Shown here piece by piece: positions 6,571 through 13,370 of a stretch of DNA of 18,821 nt (the stretch's first letter is position 1; each line of letters begins with the position of its first letter). Below the pieces are notes generated by a model, which ran no database searches, was not told the DNA's origin, and worked only from the letters and a program-made list of their open reading frames with translations. Where the stretch lies: positions 1-18,821 of the forward strand of contig CAZSPL010000050.1 of NCBI GenBank assembly GCA_964608735.1, in the 5' to 3' direction. A program made the translations under genes and the position numbers. The DNA is from CAZSPL01 sp964608735 (GTDB lineage: Bacteria; JAJVIF01; JAPKYR01; CAZSPL01).

Positions 6571-6897
6571 TTAGCCCAAGCCGTATTTCTTAAGAAATCT
6601 ATCTCTTATTAAATCAAGATTTGGTGATTTCTTGTTGCGAGCATATTTCTTATAAGCCAGAATTACTCCCGACAAGGAAACCTCGTAATAATGTTTAACT
6701 CCGGACGACTCCTTCATCAGGAAAATATACGGTTTATCAGGAATTATAAAACATACAGTTCCACCGTATTGGTCCAGCTTCAGTAGTAGATTTAAAGCTT
6801 GGATACATTCAAACTCAGGATTCGAGATTCTTGTTTTCAAATCGTTCTTACTAAGGGGAGCATGATATAGTTGCCATCCATTATGATGTTTCGGCAC
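6571..6897 (-). CDS. Unknown small protein in AT-rich patch, start inside a repeat
   Basis: Up to 108 aa. The first possible start is a GTG at 6897, which lies inside the double-hairpin repeat (6885-6948), so the first codons (V/M-P-K-H) are repeat sequence. Either the repeat now supplies the start or the gene lost its own 5' end. No Shine-Dalgarno site is evident. Visible features: a mixed alpha/beta pattern with VCFIIPDKPYIFLM and a Lys-rich C-terminus; no membrane helix, no motif I recognise. Clearly more AT-rich than the heme operon, which suggests horizontal origin. It may be a decaying gene. Confidence 0.5.
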   Translation of the reverse strand: MPKHHNGWQLYHAPLSKNDLKTRISNPEFECIQALNLLLKLDQYGGTVCFIIPDKPYIFLMKESSGVKHYYEVSLSGVILAYKKYARNKKSPNLDLIRDRFLKKYGLG

Positions 6898-6996
6898 ACC
6901 CTTGTGCCGAAACCAAGGAGTATCGGGGCAAGGGTGTCCCGATACATCGGGTTTTTACTTTCGCTATTGTCTACTATTTCGCGCTCCCCTTAGTAA
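6848..6996. repeat. 14-bp inverted repeat bracketing the double-hairpin element
   Basis: ttactaaggggagc (6848-6861) is the exact reverse complement of gctccccttagtaa (6983-6996). The pair flanks repeat copy 2 (6885-6948) at 23 and 34 nt. One arm is in the 5' part of the 108-aa ORF, the other in the 3' end of the 104-aa ORF. Could be chance. Confidence 0.4.
6885..6948. repeat. Double-hairpin repeat, copy 2
   Basis: Same architecture as copy 1 (1673-1750): hairpin 6888-6898/6903-6913 identical in its arms, and hairpin 6920-6930/6935-6945 with loop aggg. In the second hairpin the outer part reads gtatc...gatac instead of gtttc...gaaac, a paired change that keeps the stem; one inner pair becomes G-U. 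The spacer between hairpins is 6 nt against 20 in copy 1. It separates two unknown ORFs. Confidence 0.8.
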
Positions 6997-7288
6997 CAAT
7001 TGATTCAGCAACCCCAAAGTTTATCCATACATATCCCTCTTTCAACTTCAGTTTTTTTAAATATTTTGCCACTAAGTCATATAAAGCTGTCGATACAATA
7101 CCCGCTGCAATTATGACACATAAGCCTGTATTTTGACCAACCTCAGCAGGAAGGGAAGCGCTTGTTATCGTGAGATTACCGAGTTCATCCGCGAAAAACT
7201 CCTTAGCTTCTACTGGTATTCTTTCATAGTCTTCCTCAGACAGATAAAACATCTGGATTAACGATTGATTTTCAATATCCTCTTCCAT
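6974..7288 (-). CDS. Unknown 104-aa protein with one hydrophobic segment
   Basis: Starts at ATG 7288 and ends at TAG 6974. The N-terminal ~45 residues are acidic (MEEDIENQ, SEEDYERIPVEAKEFF). One hydrophobic segment at about 55-76 (GLCVIIAAGIVSTALYDLVA) is followed by a basic patch KYLKKLKLK, then a short beta-like end. It could be a single-pass membrane protein or a small adaptor. The overall pattern faintly recalls small effector-associated components of conflict systems, but I cannot support that. AT-rich relative to neighbours. It lies 51 nt after xylA and could be read on the same transcript. Confidence 0.5.
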   Translation of the reverse strand: MEEDIENQSLIQMFYLSEEDYERIPVEAKEFFADELGNLTITSASLPAEVGQNTGLCVIIAAGIVSTALYDLVAKYLKKLKLKEGYVWINFGVAESIVTKGSAK

Positions 7289-7339
7289 ATTTCACATCAT
7301 CAAAGTTTACAAGAGCGCCCAATAAGTGCAATTCATCAG

Positions 7340-8473
7340 CTACTCATACATCTCATCGAAATAAATCTGCGCGCTGACAACCGCCTGGCGAATCATATCC
7401 TCCGCCTTCGCGCACTCCCGCGACGCCAGTAAATTCAGCAGCGACTCGTTGTCCATCTCGCGCGACGCCTTCTCGCACGCTTCCCAGCTCAATATACTCC
7501 GCACCACCCGGTCGACCGCCTGCGCCTCGCTGTCATACGCGCGCGGCTGCATGTCATGGCCCTTCCAACGCTTGTACCCGTACTGGTCGAGCAGCCCCGC
7601 GATGGCGATGTTCATCCCGTTGATCCGCGCCCCGTGGTCGATGTCGAACTTCCCCGGCCCGCCGAGGATGACACCGTCGTTGTACCCCTGGCTGTTTATG
7701 TGCATGTGAACCATCATCAGGTTGTCCAATTCCTCGACAGAGTCATATACATGGTCGAGGCCTATCATCTCCGAATGCCCGAACTCCTTGTTGACCCCCT
7801 TCTGCTCGCGCGAAATTTCAAACTCCTCCTCGAGCTTCAGCCAGAAGAGAATCGCGCTCGCGACAGTCGGGATAAGCATCGCCGGATGCCCCTCGTTCGG
7901 CTTCGGCTCAAGCCCGATGAAAAGCTTCCCGCCCAGGCCACGCTCCCATTTGCACAGCCGCGCGATGGACTCCTTCAAATTCTGATACATACGCTCGATG
8001 CCGATGCTGGCCATGTCATACCCGAACGACCCGTTCCATATCACGAAGCACGGCGATTTCTCGGGGTCGGGATGCCACGCCTTCCTCAGCGGCCCGTATG
8101 TCAACTCCAGCGAGCGCCTGCTGAATTCATCCGCCGCTTTGCGCTCGTCGGGATCAAGCGATGCCGGGCCGCCGTAAGCGAAACGACGGTGCGCGCCGGG
8201 GGTCGTCATCGCGAGATAAATCTTCGACTCGACCAGCGCGTCGGCGATTTCACTTGCGTTGTTCACATCGTATTCATAATCATAATGCATCTCGATTCCG
8301 AGACATATGTGCTCCGGGATTCGCGGCTTGATGTGGTCCCGGATGATGGCAATCTTCCCCACCGTGTCGAGTTTCGATGATTCCCACGCGGGACGTATCA
8401 TGTCCGGTACGAATCCTCCTTTGCCGGAATGAAATGACCACGCGCATACTGTGTGCAATGATTCCTCGGCCAT
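7340..8473 (-). CDS. xylA: Xylose isomerase-like TIM-barrel sugar isomerase
   Basis: 377 aa. By my alignment to class I xylose isomerase the key sites are: catalytic His63 (EMHYDYEYD), Trp146 (IWNGS), Glu189 and Lys191 (LEPKPNE), Glu230/His233 (GVNKEFGHSEMIGL), Asp277/Asp279 (FDID) and Asp307 (HDMQP). At the usual HIDLNGQ the sequence is HMHINSQ, putting His258 where a metal-binding Asp is normal. So it should interconvert an aldose and ketose with divalent metal, but xylose is not assured. It starts 5 nt after the xylB stop; its gagagg ribosome site lies in the end of xylB. The pairing with an FGGY kinase supports a xylose/xylulose-type pathway. Confidence 0.75.
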   Translation of the reverse strand: MAEESLHTVCAWSFHSGKGGFVPDMIRPAWESSKLDTVGKIAIIRDHIKPRIPEHICLGIEMHYDYEYDVNNASEIADALVESKIYLAMTTPGAHRRFAYGGPASLDPDERKAADEFSRRSLELTYGPLRKAWHPDPEKSPCFVIWNGSFGYDMASIGIERMYQNLKESIARLCKWERGLGGKLFIGLEPKPNEGHPAMLIPTVASAILFWLKLEEEFEISREQKGVNKEFGHSEMIGLDHVYDSVEELDNLMMVHMHINSQGYNDGVILGGPGKFDIDHGARINGMNIAIAGLLDQYGYKRWKGHDMQPRAYDSEAQAVDRVVRSILSWEACEKASREMDNESLLNLLASRECAKAEDMIRQAVVSAQIYFDEMYE

Positions 8474-8478
8474 GGCAA

Positions 8479-9975
8479 TTACCTCTCATGTAAAATTGAT
8501 GCGAGCACATCGCGCCATCTATTGTATGCATCCAGATACTGTTTCCTCAACGAATCGCCGGGCTCTATGACGCTACGTTTCTCCAGCCCCTTGAATGCAG
8601 TCGCATAATCTGCAAATATCCCCGCCCCGATTCCCGCTCCGCGCGCGGCTCCCTGCGCGCCGTCGGTGTCGTACAGCTCGACCGCGACGCCCACGGTATT
8701 CGCGAACGCCTCGGCGAACAACGGGCTGAGGAACATGTTGGCGTGTCCCGCGCGGATTGCATTCACTTGAATTCCCATCCCGCTCATTATCTCGAATCCG
8801 TAATTCAGCGAGAAGACGATCCCTTCCTGCGCGGCGCGAAGCATGTGCGAACGGTTGTGTATATTGAAATTCAACCCATGCAATGACGCGCCGATGTCGC
8901 GATTGCCGAGCGTGCGCTCGGCCCCGTTGCCGTACGGTAGGAAAATCAAACCCTCGGAGCCGACCGGCGCATCCATCGCCCACTCATTCATTTGTTCGTA
9001 ACTTGTATCGCTTCCCGTGATTTGATACCTCATCCAGCGGTTGAGGATTCCCGTCCCGTTGATGCACATCAGCACGCCGTATCGCGGGTCGGTGTCGGTA
9101 TGCGTGACATGCACGAATGTGTTCACTCTCGATTGCGGATCGCAGACGGCATTGTCGGTGACGGCATAGATCACGCCCGATGTCCCCGCCGTGGCCGCGA
9201 CTTCGCCGGGATTCAGCACATTCAACGACAGCGCGTTGTTCGGCTGATCCCCCGCCCTGTACGCAACGGGTGTTCCGGCCTTCAACCCGAGTTCATCGGC
9301 AACCGGTTTCGTGACTTCCCCCTGCATCCCGAATATCGGTTTTATATCGGGAAGCAGTTTCCCATCAATGCCGTAAGCATCGAGGATAATTCCCGCGACA
9401 TCATTCTCCGTATAATCCCAGAGTATCCCTTCCGAAAGCCCCGACGGCGTGGTCACCACATCGCCGGTAAGCCGCATGGCGATGTACTCCCCGGGAAGCA
9501 TCATCTTGTAAATCTTCGCGAAGACTTCCGGCTCGTTCCGCTTTACCCACGCGAGTTTCGACGCCGTGAAATTCCCCGGGAAATTCAGCAGCCGTTTCAG
9601 ACAGACATCCCTGCCGATTCGCTCCGCCGCTTCCTCCCCGATATCCACCGCGCGGCTGTCGCACCAGATTATCGCGGGACGAAGCACATCCAGCCGCTCA
9701 TCGACTATAACCAGCCCGTGCATCTGGTACGAGATGCCGATAGCTTCGACATCGTGCAGATTACCGCCCATCTCGTCGCCGATACGCTTAGTCGCATCCT
9801 TGACGCATTCCCACCACGTTTGTGGATCCTGCTCAGCCCATCCCGGATGCGGCGCGCGAATCTCCAACTCGACATCAGGCGACGATGCCGATGCAACCTG
9901 CCTGCCGCTTTCAATATCGAGCAACGATGCCTTTATCGATGAACTCCCGATGTCATATCCGAGCAGATATCCGAT
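8479..9975 (-). CDS. xylB: FGGY carbohydrate kinase, xylulokinase-like; probable AUC start
   Basis: 498 aa from the proposed start, normal for the family. Phosphorylates a ketose (likely D-xylulose) with ATP. Motifs: N-terminal GYDIGSSSIK (residues 6-15), YQMHG as in xylulokinases, a candidate catalytic Asp243 in RAGDQPNNA, and ATAGTSG in the nucleotide fold. No ATG, GTG or TTG exists between the hemL stop (9991) and TTG 9924, and starting at 9924 would delete the glycine-rich motif. An ATC at 9975-9973 sits 7 nt after a GAGG (9986-9983) and gives MGYLLGYDIG; CTG at 9966 is the alternative. It follows hemL by 15 nt. Confidence 0.85.
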   Translation of the reverse strand: MGYLLGYDIGSSSIKASLLDIESGRQVASASSPDVELEIRAPHPGWAEQDPQTWWECVKDATKRIGDEMGGNLHDVEAIGISYQMHGLVIVDERLDVLRPAIIWCDSRAVDIGEEAAERIGRDVCLKRLLNFPGNFTASKLAWVKRNEPEVFAKIYKMMLPGEYIAMRLTGDVVTTPSGLSEGILWDYTENDVAGIILDAYGIDGKLLPDIKPIFGMQGEVTKPVADELGLKAGTPVAYRAGDQPNNALSLNVLNPGEVAATAGTSGVIYAVTDNAVCDPQSRVNTFVHVTHTDTDPRYGVLMCINGTGILNRWMRYQITGSDTSYEQMNEWAMDAPVGSEGLIFLPYGNGAERTLGNRDIGASLHGLNFNIHNRSHMLRAAQEGIVFSLNYGFEIMSGMGIQVNAIRAGHANMFLSPLFAEAFANTVGVAVELYDTDGAQGAARGAGIGAGIFADYATAFKGLEKRSVIEPGDSLRKQYLDAYNRWRDVLASILHER

Positions 9976-9982
9976 CGATGCA

Positions 9983-9986
9983 CCTC
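9983..9986 (-). promoter_or_regulatory. Shine-Dalgarno site that decides the xylB start
   Basis: GAGG lies 7 nt before an in-frame ATC, just after the hemL stop codon. There is no standard start codon in range in this frame. Confidence 0.5.
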
Positions 9987-9990
9987 GCGG

Positions 9991-11295
9991 TTATTTTCCG
10001 AGTGCTTCTTTCAACGACTCGCGCGCTGCTTCGATTGTCCGGTCGATGTCGTCATCCGAATGCGCCAGCGACATGAATCCCGCTTCGAATTGCGACGGCG
10101 CGATATAAATCCCGCGCTTCAGCATCGCCCTGAAATATCTATTGAACGTCTCGAGGTCGCATAGTTCGGAGATTCCATCGTCGATTGCCGCCTCCCCGGT
10201 GAAGAACAGCGAGAACATCGAGCCGACGCGCGTCTGCGTGTAATCCAGATCAAGTTCGGTGAGCACTCCGCCGATGCCGTCCGACAACCGCGCGCTCTTT
10301 CGTTCGAGCTCATCATATATCCCCGGCGCGTTCAGATGTATCAACGTGGCGATGCCCGCCGCCATCGCGAGCGGATTCCCCGACAGCGTCCCCGCCTGGT
10401 ATATCGGCCCGACCGGAGCGATTTCCTCCATCAGCTCGGGGCTCGCGCCGTATGCCCCCACCGGGAGCCCCCCACCGATTATCTTGCCGAGGGTGACGAT
10501 GTCCGGTGGAATGCCGTACAGCTCCGATGCCCCACCGGGAGCGACCCGGAACCCGGTCATCACTTCGTCGAAAATCAGCAGCGCGCCTTCGAGGCTGCAA
10601 ATGTCGCGCAGCTCTTCGAGGAATCCCGCCACCGGTGGGATGCATCCGCAATTCCCGATGACCGGCTCGACGATAACGCACGCGATATTGTGCTTGTTCG
10701 CTTCGAACGCATCCTCGACGGTCTTGATGTGATTGAACTTGCAGACGATAGTATCGGCGGCGACGTTCGCGGGCACTCCCGGCGACGACGGCGTCCCCAA
10801 TGTCAGCGCGCCGGAACCGGCTGCGATGAGAAACGCGTCGGCATGGCCGTGGTAGCATCCGGCGAACTTGATTATCTTATCCCGCCCGGTGACCCCGCGC
10901 GCGAGACGTATTGCCGACATTGTCGCCTCGGTGCCCGAATTGACGAAGCGCACCATCTCGCATGCCGGGTGCATCTCACATACCAGCTTCGCGAGATGTA
11001 TCTCCCGCTCGGTCGGCGCGCCGAAGCTCGTGCCCGAATCGGCGGCTTCCTTCACCGCGTCGATGACAAGCTCGTCGGCATGCCCGAGTATCATCGGCCC
11101 CCACGAACCGACGTAATCTATATATTCATTCCCGTCGACGTCGACAAGCTTCGAGCCTTTCGCTGCCTTGATGAACGGCGGTGTCCCGCCGACAGCCTTG
11201 TATGCCCGCACCGGCGAATTGACCCCGCCGACGAGATATTTCTTCGCCGACGAAAACAGGTCTTTGCTTTTCGCCTCGCTGAATTCGCGCATCAT
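9991..11295 (-). CDS. hemL: Glutamate-1-semialdehyde 2,1-aminomutase
   Basis: 434 aa, usual length. PLP enzyme converting glutamate-1-semialdehyde to 5-aminolevulinate, the second step of the C5 route. Signatures: N-terminal VGGVNSPVRAYKAVGG, FVNSGTEA, CYHGHAD, IFDEVMTGFR, and the PLP lysine Lys271 in TLGKIIGGGLPVGAYG. ATG 11295 overlaps the ahbB stop by 4 nt (ATGA) and has a GGAGGG close upstream; a second ATG follows directly. It is the last heme gene in the operon; hemA lies at the other end, so the two ALA-forming genes bracket the cluster. Confidence 0.97.
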   Translation of the reverse strand: MMREFSEAKSKDLFSSAKKYLVGGVNSPVRAYKAVGGTPPFIKAAKGSKLVDVDGNEYIDYVGSWGPMILGHADELVIDAVKEAADSGTSFGAPTEREIHLAKLVCEMHPACEMVRFVNSGTEATMSAIRLARGVTGRDKIIKFAGCYHGHADAFLIAAGSGALTLGTPSSPGVPANVAADTIVCKFNHIKTVEDAFEANKHNIACVIVEPVIGNCGCIPPVAGFLEELRDICSLEGALLIFDEVMTGFRVAPGGASELYGIPPDIVTLGKIIGGGLPVGAYGASPELMEEIAPVGPIYQAGTLSGNPLAMAAGIATLIHLNAPGIYDELERKSARLSDGIGGVLTELDLDYTQTRVGSMFSLFFTGEAAIDDGISELCDLETFNRYFRAMLKRGIYIAPSQFEAGFMSLAHSDDDIDRTIEAARESLKEALGK

Positions 11296-11783
11296 TCACC
11301 CTCCGCGAAATACCGCATGCTCGTTTTCTTGAATTCGCGCACGGTTTTGAAAATCTTGTGCCCGTCGCTGTATCCCTTCAACTTACCGGCGAAGCCGTCT
11401 ATCAACCCGCGAAGCTCATCCTCTTCGCGCGCGTGTATCATCGAAAACAGGTTGCACGGCCATCCGGGATAATCGGGCCGCGAATATAAATGGCTCACCG
11501 CGTCGCTCGATGCGAGTATCGCGGCGGCATCGTCCCGTTTCCCTTCCTCGATTTTCCATACGACCATGGCGTTCGCGTTGAATCCCGCCTTGGCGTGACG
11601 CACCATCGCGCCGAAGCGCCTTATCAACCCGCTCTCTTTCATCTTCTCGATTCGCGCGCAAATCTCATCCTCGGTCGTATCGAGAAAATCCGCAAGCCCG
11701 AGGTACGGTTGGGATGCAAGCGGGATGTCGCCCTGGATGAAAAACAAAATTTCCCTGTCGATTTTATCCATCTCGTTACTCAT
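11292..11783 (-). CDS. ahbB: Siroheme decarboxylase subunit (AhbB-like, Lrp/AsnC fold)
   Basis: 163 aa. N-terminal winged-helix half of the Lrp/AsnC type (DKIDREILFFIQ ... GLIRRFGAMV) and a C-terminal ferredoxin-like RAM half. With its partner it removes the C12 and C18 carboxyl groups of siroheme to give 12,18-didecarboxysiroheme. GFNANAMVVWK, VSHLYSRPDYPGWP and the ending REFKKTSMRYF fit what I recall of the second (beta) subunit. The start overlaps the preceding gene by 8 nt and the stop overlaps hemL by 4 nt. The A/B assignment is less certain than the family; a DNA-binding regulator is unlikely given the operon. Confidence 0.8.
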   Translation of the reverse strand: MSNEMDKIDREILFFIQGDIPLASQPYLGLADFLDTTEDEICARIEKMKESGLIRRFGAMVRHAKAGFNANAMVVWKIEEGKRDDAAAILASSDAVSHLYSRPDYPGWPCNLFSMIHAREEDELRGLIDGFAGKLKGYSDGHKIFKTVREFKKTSMRYFAEGE

Positions 11784-12231
11784 CTGATGTTCCGAAATGC
11801 ACCTTTATCTTATATACCTTGTCCGCCGGCATCGAATGAAGCTCCTCGATGCCGTCCCATTGCGAATAATCGTCGATAGCTTCCCGCAGCTTCGACTCGT
11901 CCTTCACGATAAGCGTGAACCAGAAATTCAGTTCGCCGTCGCGCTGATATGCATGCGTCACGCCCGGGTTATACCCTATCCCCTTGGCGACCTGTTCGAG
12001 CATGTCGGGACGAACCCGGCATCCTACGAGGGTCGAGACATATCCCGCGTTGCGCGAATCCACGCTCGCCCCTATACGACGCACGACGCCGGACTTCTTG
12101 AATTCCTCGATCGCCTGGATGACTTTCTTCTCCGATGTATCGAACTCCCGCGCGAGCTCGGCGTACGGCGCTGGAGAAACCGGGAAGTCCGATTGTATTC
12201 GCTCGAGCAATTTCGTTTTCCATTCTTTCAC
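11776..12231 (-). CDS. ahbA: Siroheme decarboxylase subunit (AhbA-like, Lrp/AsnC fold)
   Basis: 151 aa from the GTG at 12231, which overlaps the ahbD stop (GTGA) and has GAGGG 7 nt upstream; the open frame to 12357 is only the antisense-free extension into ahbD. Winged-helix N-terminal part (LLERIQSDFPV ... GVVRRIGASVDSRNAGY) and RAM-like part with GVTHAYQRDGELNFWFTLIV, ending KVYKIKVHF. Same reaction as its partner: both subunits are needed in known systems. The NFWFTLI motif fits the alpha (AhbA) type as I recall it. Confidence 0.8.
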   Translation of the reverse strand: MKEWKTKLLERIQSDFPVSPAPYAELAREFDTSEKKVIQAIEEFKKSGVVRRIGASVDSRNAGYVSTLVGCRVRPDMLEQVAKGIGYNPGVTHAYQRDGELNFWFTLIVKDESKLREAIDDYSQWDGIEELHSMPADKVYKIKVHFGTSDE

Positions 12232-13361
12232 TTCGTATCCCTCACCTGTCGCGGAATATAACTGCAGAACGGCTCCTCCCCGAGATAATCGCCCGACATC
12301 GCGTACGCGCGCGCGCGGCATCCGCCGCATACGTTGACGAATTCGCACACCCCGCACTTGCCGTGAAGCAGCGAATAATCGCGCAGCGTGTTGAACACTT
12401 CGCTCTCATCCCAAATCTTCACGAAATCCAGGCGGGTCTCTCGGATGTCGCCGCATTTCACGGGAAGAAACCCGCATATCTGGACTTCGCCGATGTGCGA
12501 GATGAACGCGAAACTTACTCCCCCCATGCACCCGCGGCTGAGCGAACTCATACCGCCGGGATGCGATGATGCATGCCCCGGTGGATGCGATGACGCATGC
12601 GGTGACGGATGCCCGCCCGGATGCTGCACCTTCGGCGGCGGGCCGCCCTTCTGCCTGATGATGCGGTGATAATGCGGCGCGCAAGTCGGCTTGAAGAACA
12701 GGTCGACTTCCGCCGCTTTCAGTCTCACCCAGTCGAGTGTGCTCTCATATTCTTCCGGCGTAAGCTCCATATCCGCGAGGTCGCTTCCGCGCCCCGTCGG
12801 GACAAGCAGGAACGGGTTGAACGCCCTCGCGCCAAGCTCGATCGACAAATCGAGGATGGCGGGAAGCTCATCTACATTCAGCTTCGTAACCGTGGTGTTG
12901 ATTTGGAACTCCACGCCGTGCCGCTTGCATATTTCGATGCCGCGAAGCGTGCCGTCGAACGCACCCGCCACCCCGCGGAATGCGTCGTGCGATTCGGCGG
13001 TCGCGCCGTCGATGGAAAATGACAGCCGCTGGATCCCGCTCGCTTTGATCTTCACGGCGGCGTCATCGTCGATAAGCTGCCCGCATGGCGACATAACCAT
13101 CCGCAGCCCCAGATCCGCTCCGTAACGCGCGATGAGATACACATCGTCGCGCGCCATCGGCTCGCCGCCCGTGAGGATGATTATCATCGGCTCATTAAAC
13201 GTGGCGATGTTGTCTAACAGCCGGAATGCTTCTTCGGTTGTAAGTTCGCCCGAGTAATCGCAATCCTCGGCACCCCCGCGGCAATGCTTGCACGCGAGGT
13301 GGCACTTGCGCGTTATCTCCCACGCGATAAGCCGGGGGAAGTATTTTCGTCTTGTAGTCAG
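12228..13361 (-). CDS. ahbD: Heme b synthase, radical SAM/SPASM; probable CUG start
   Basis: 377 aa from the proposed CTG at 13361. Converts Fe-coproporphyrin III to heme b by oxidative decarboxylation of two propionates. PRLIAWEITRKCHLACKHC holds the SAM cluster Cys20, Cys24, Cys27; TGGEP follows, and the C-terminal CGVCEFVNVCGGC plus earlier Cys bind an auxiliary cluster. Residues ~245-275 are a His/Pro/Gly/Ser-rich insert. In this frame there is no ATG, GTG or TTG near the N-terminus: upstream sequence is only a shadow of hemB. CTG has GAGG 5 nt upstream (13370-13367, overlapping the hemB stop); ATT at 13364 is too close. The stop overlaps ahbA by 4 nt. Confidence 0.88.
   Translation of the reverse strand: MTTRRKYFPRLIAWEITRKCHLACKHCRGGAEDCDYSGELTTEEAFRLLDNIATFNEPMIIILTGGEPMARDDVYLIARYGADLGLRMVMSPCGQLIDDDAAVKIKASGIQRLSFSIDGATAESHDAFRGVAGAFDGTLRGIEICKRHGVEFQINTTVTKLNVDELPAILDLSIELGARAFNPFLLVPTGRGSDLADMELTPEEYESTLDWVRLKAAEVDLFFKPTCAPHYHRIIRQKGGPPPKVQHPGGHPSPHASSHPPGHASSHPGGMSSLSRGCMGGVSFAFISHIGEVQICGFLPVKCGDIRETRLDFVKIWDESEVFNTLRDYSLLHGKCGVCEFVNVCGGCRARAYAMSGDYLGEEPFCSYIPRQVRDTK
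12559..12600. repeat. Two 18-bp direct repeats encoding the His-rich insert of AhbD
   Basis: Positions 12559-12576 and 12583-12600 are identical at 17 of 18 bases, 24 nt apart, and a partial third unit follows at 12601-12612. On the coding strand they encode the repeated HASSHP. This is a small in-frame tandem duplication inside ahbD. Confidence 0.7.
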
Positions 13362-13366
13362 AATTA

Positions 13367-13370
13367 CCTC
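13367..13370 (-). promoter_or_regulatory. Shine-Dalgarno site that decides the ahbD start
   Basis: GAGG begins at the last base of the hemB TAG stop and lies 5 nt before an in-frame CTG. No standard start codon is available. Confidence 0.45.

Noticed and set aside
9961..9990. Frameshift at the 5' end of xylB
   Set aside because: A GTG in another frame could provide a start after a one-base shift, but the ATC with a well-placed GAGG explains the reading frame without assuming an error. Kept as an alternative only.
10336..11472. Long + strand ORFs opposite the heme operon (also 7556-8380 and 8992-9942)
   Set aside because: They are antisense shadows produced by GC-biased codon use; their products have no family features and no ribosome sites, and the minus-strand genes are certain.
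11292..12231. Two Lrp/AsnC-type transcription regulators
   Set aside because: The fold is shared, but the tight placement between ahbD and hemL and the siroheme decarboxylase motifs make enzyme subunits far more likely.
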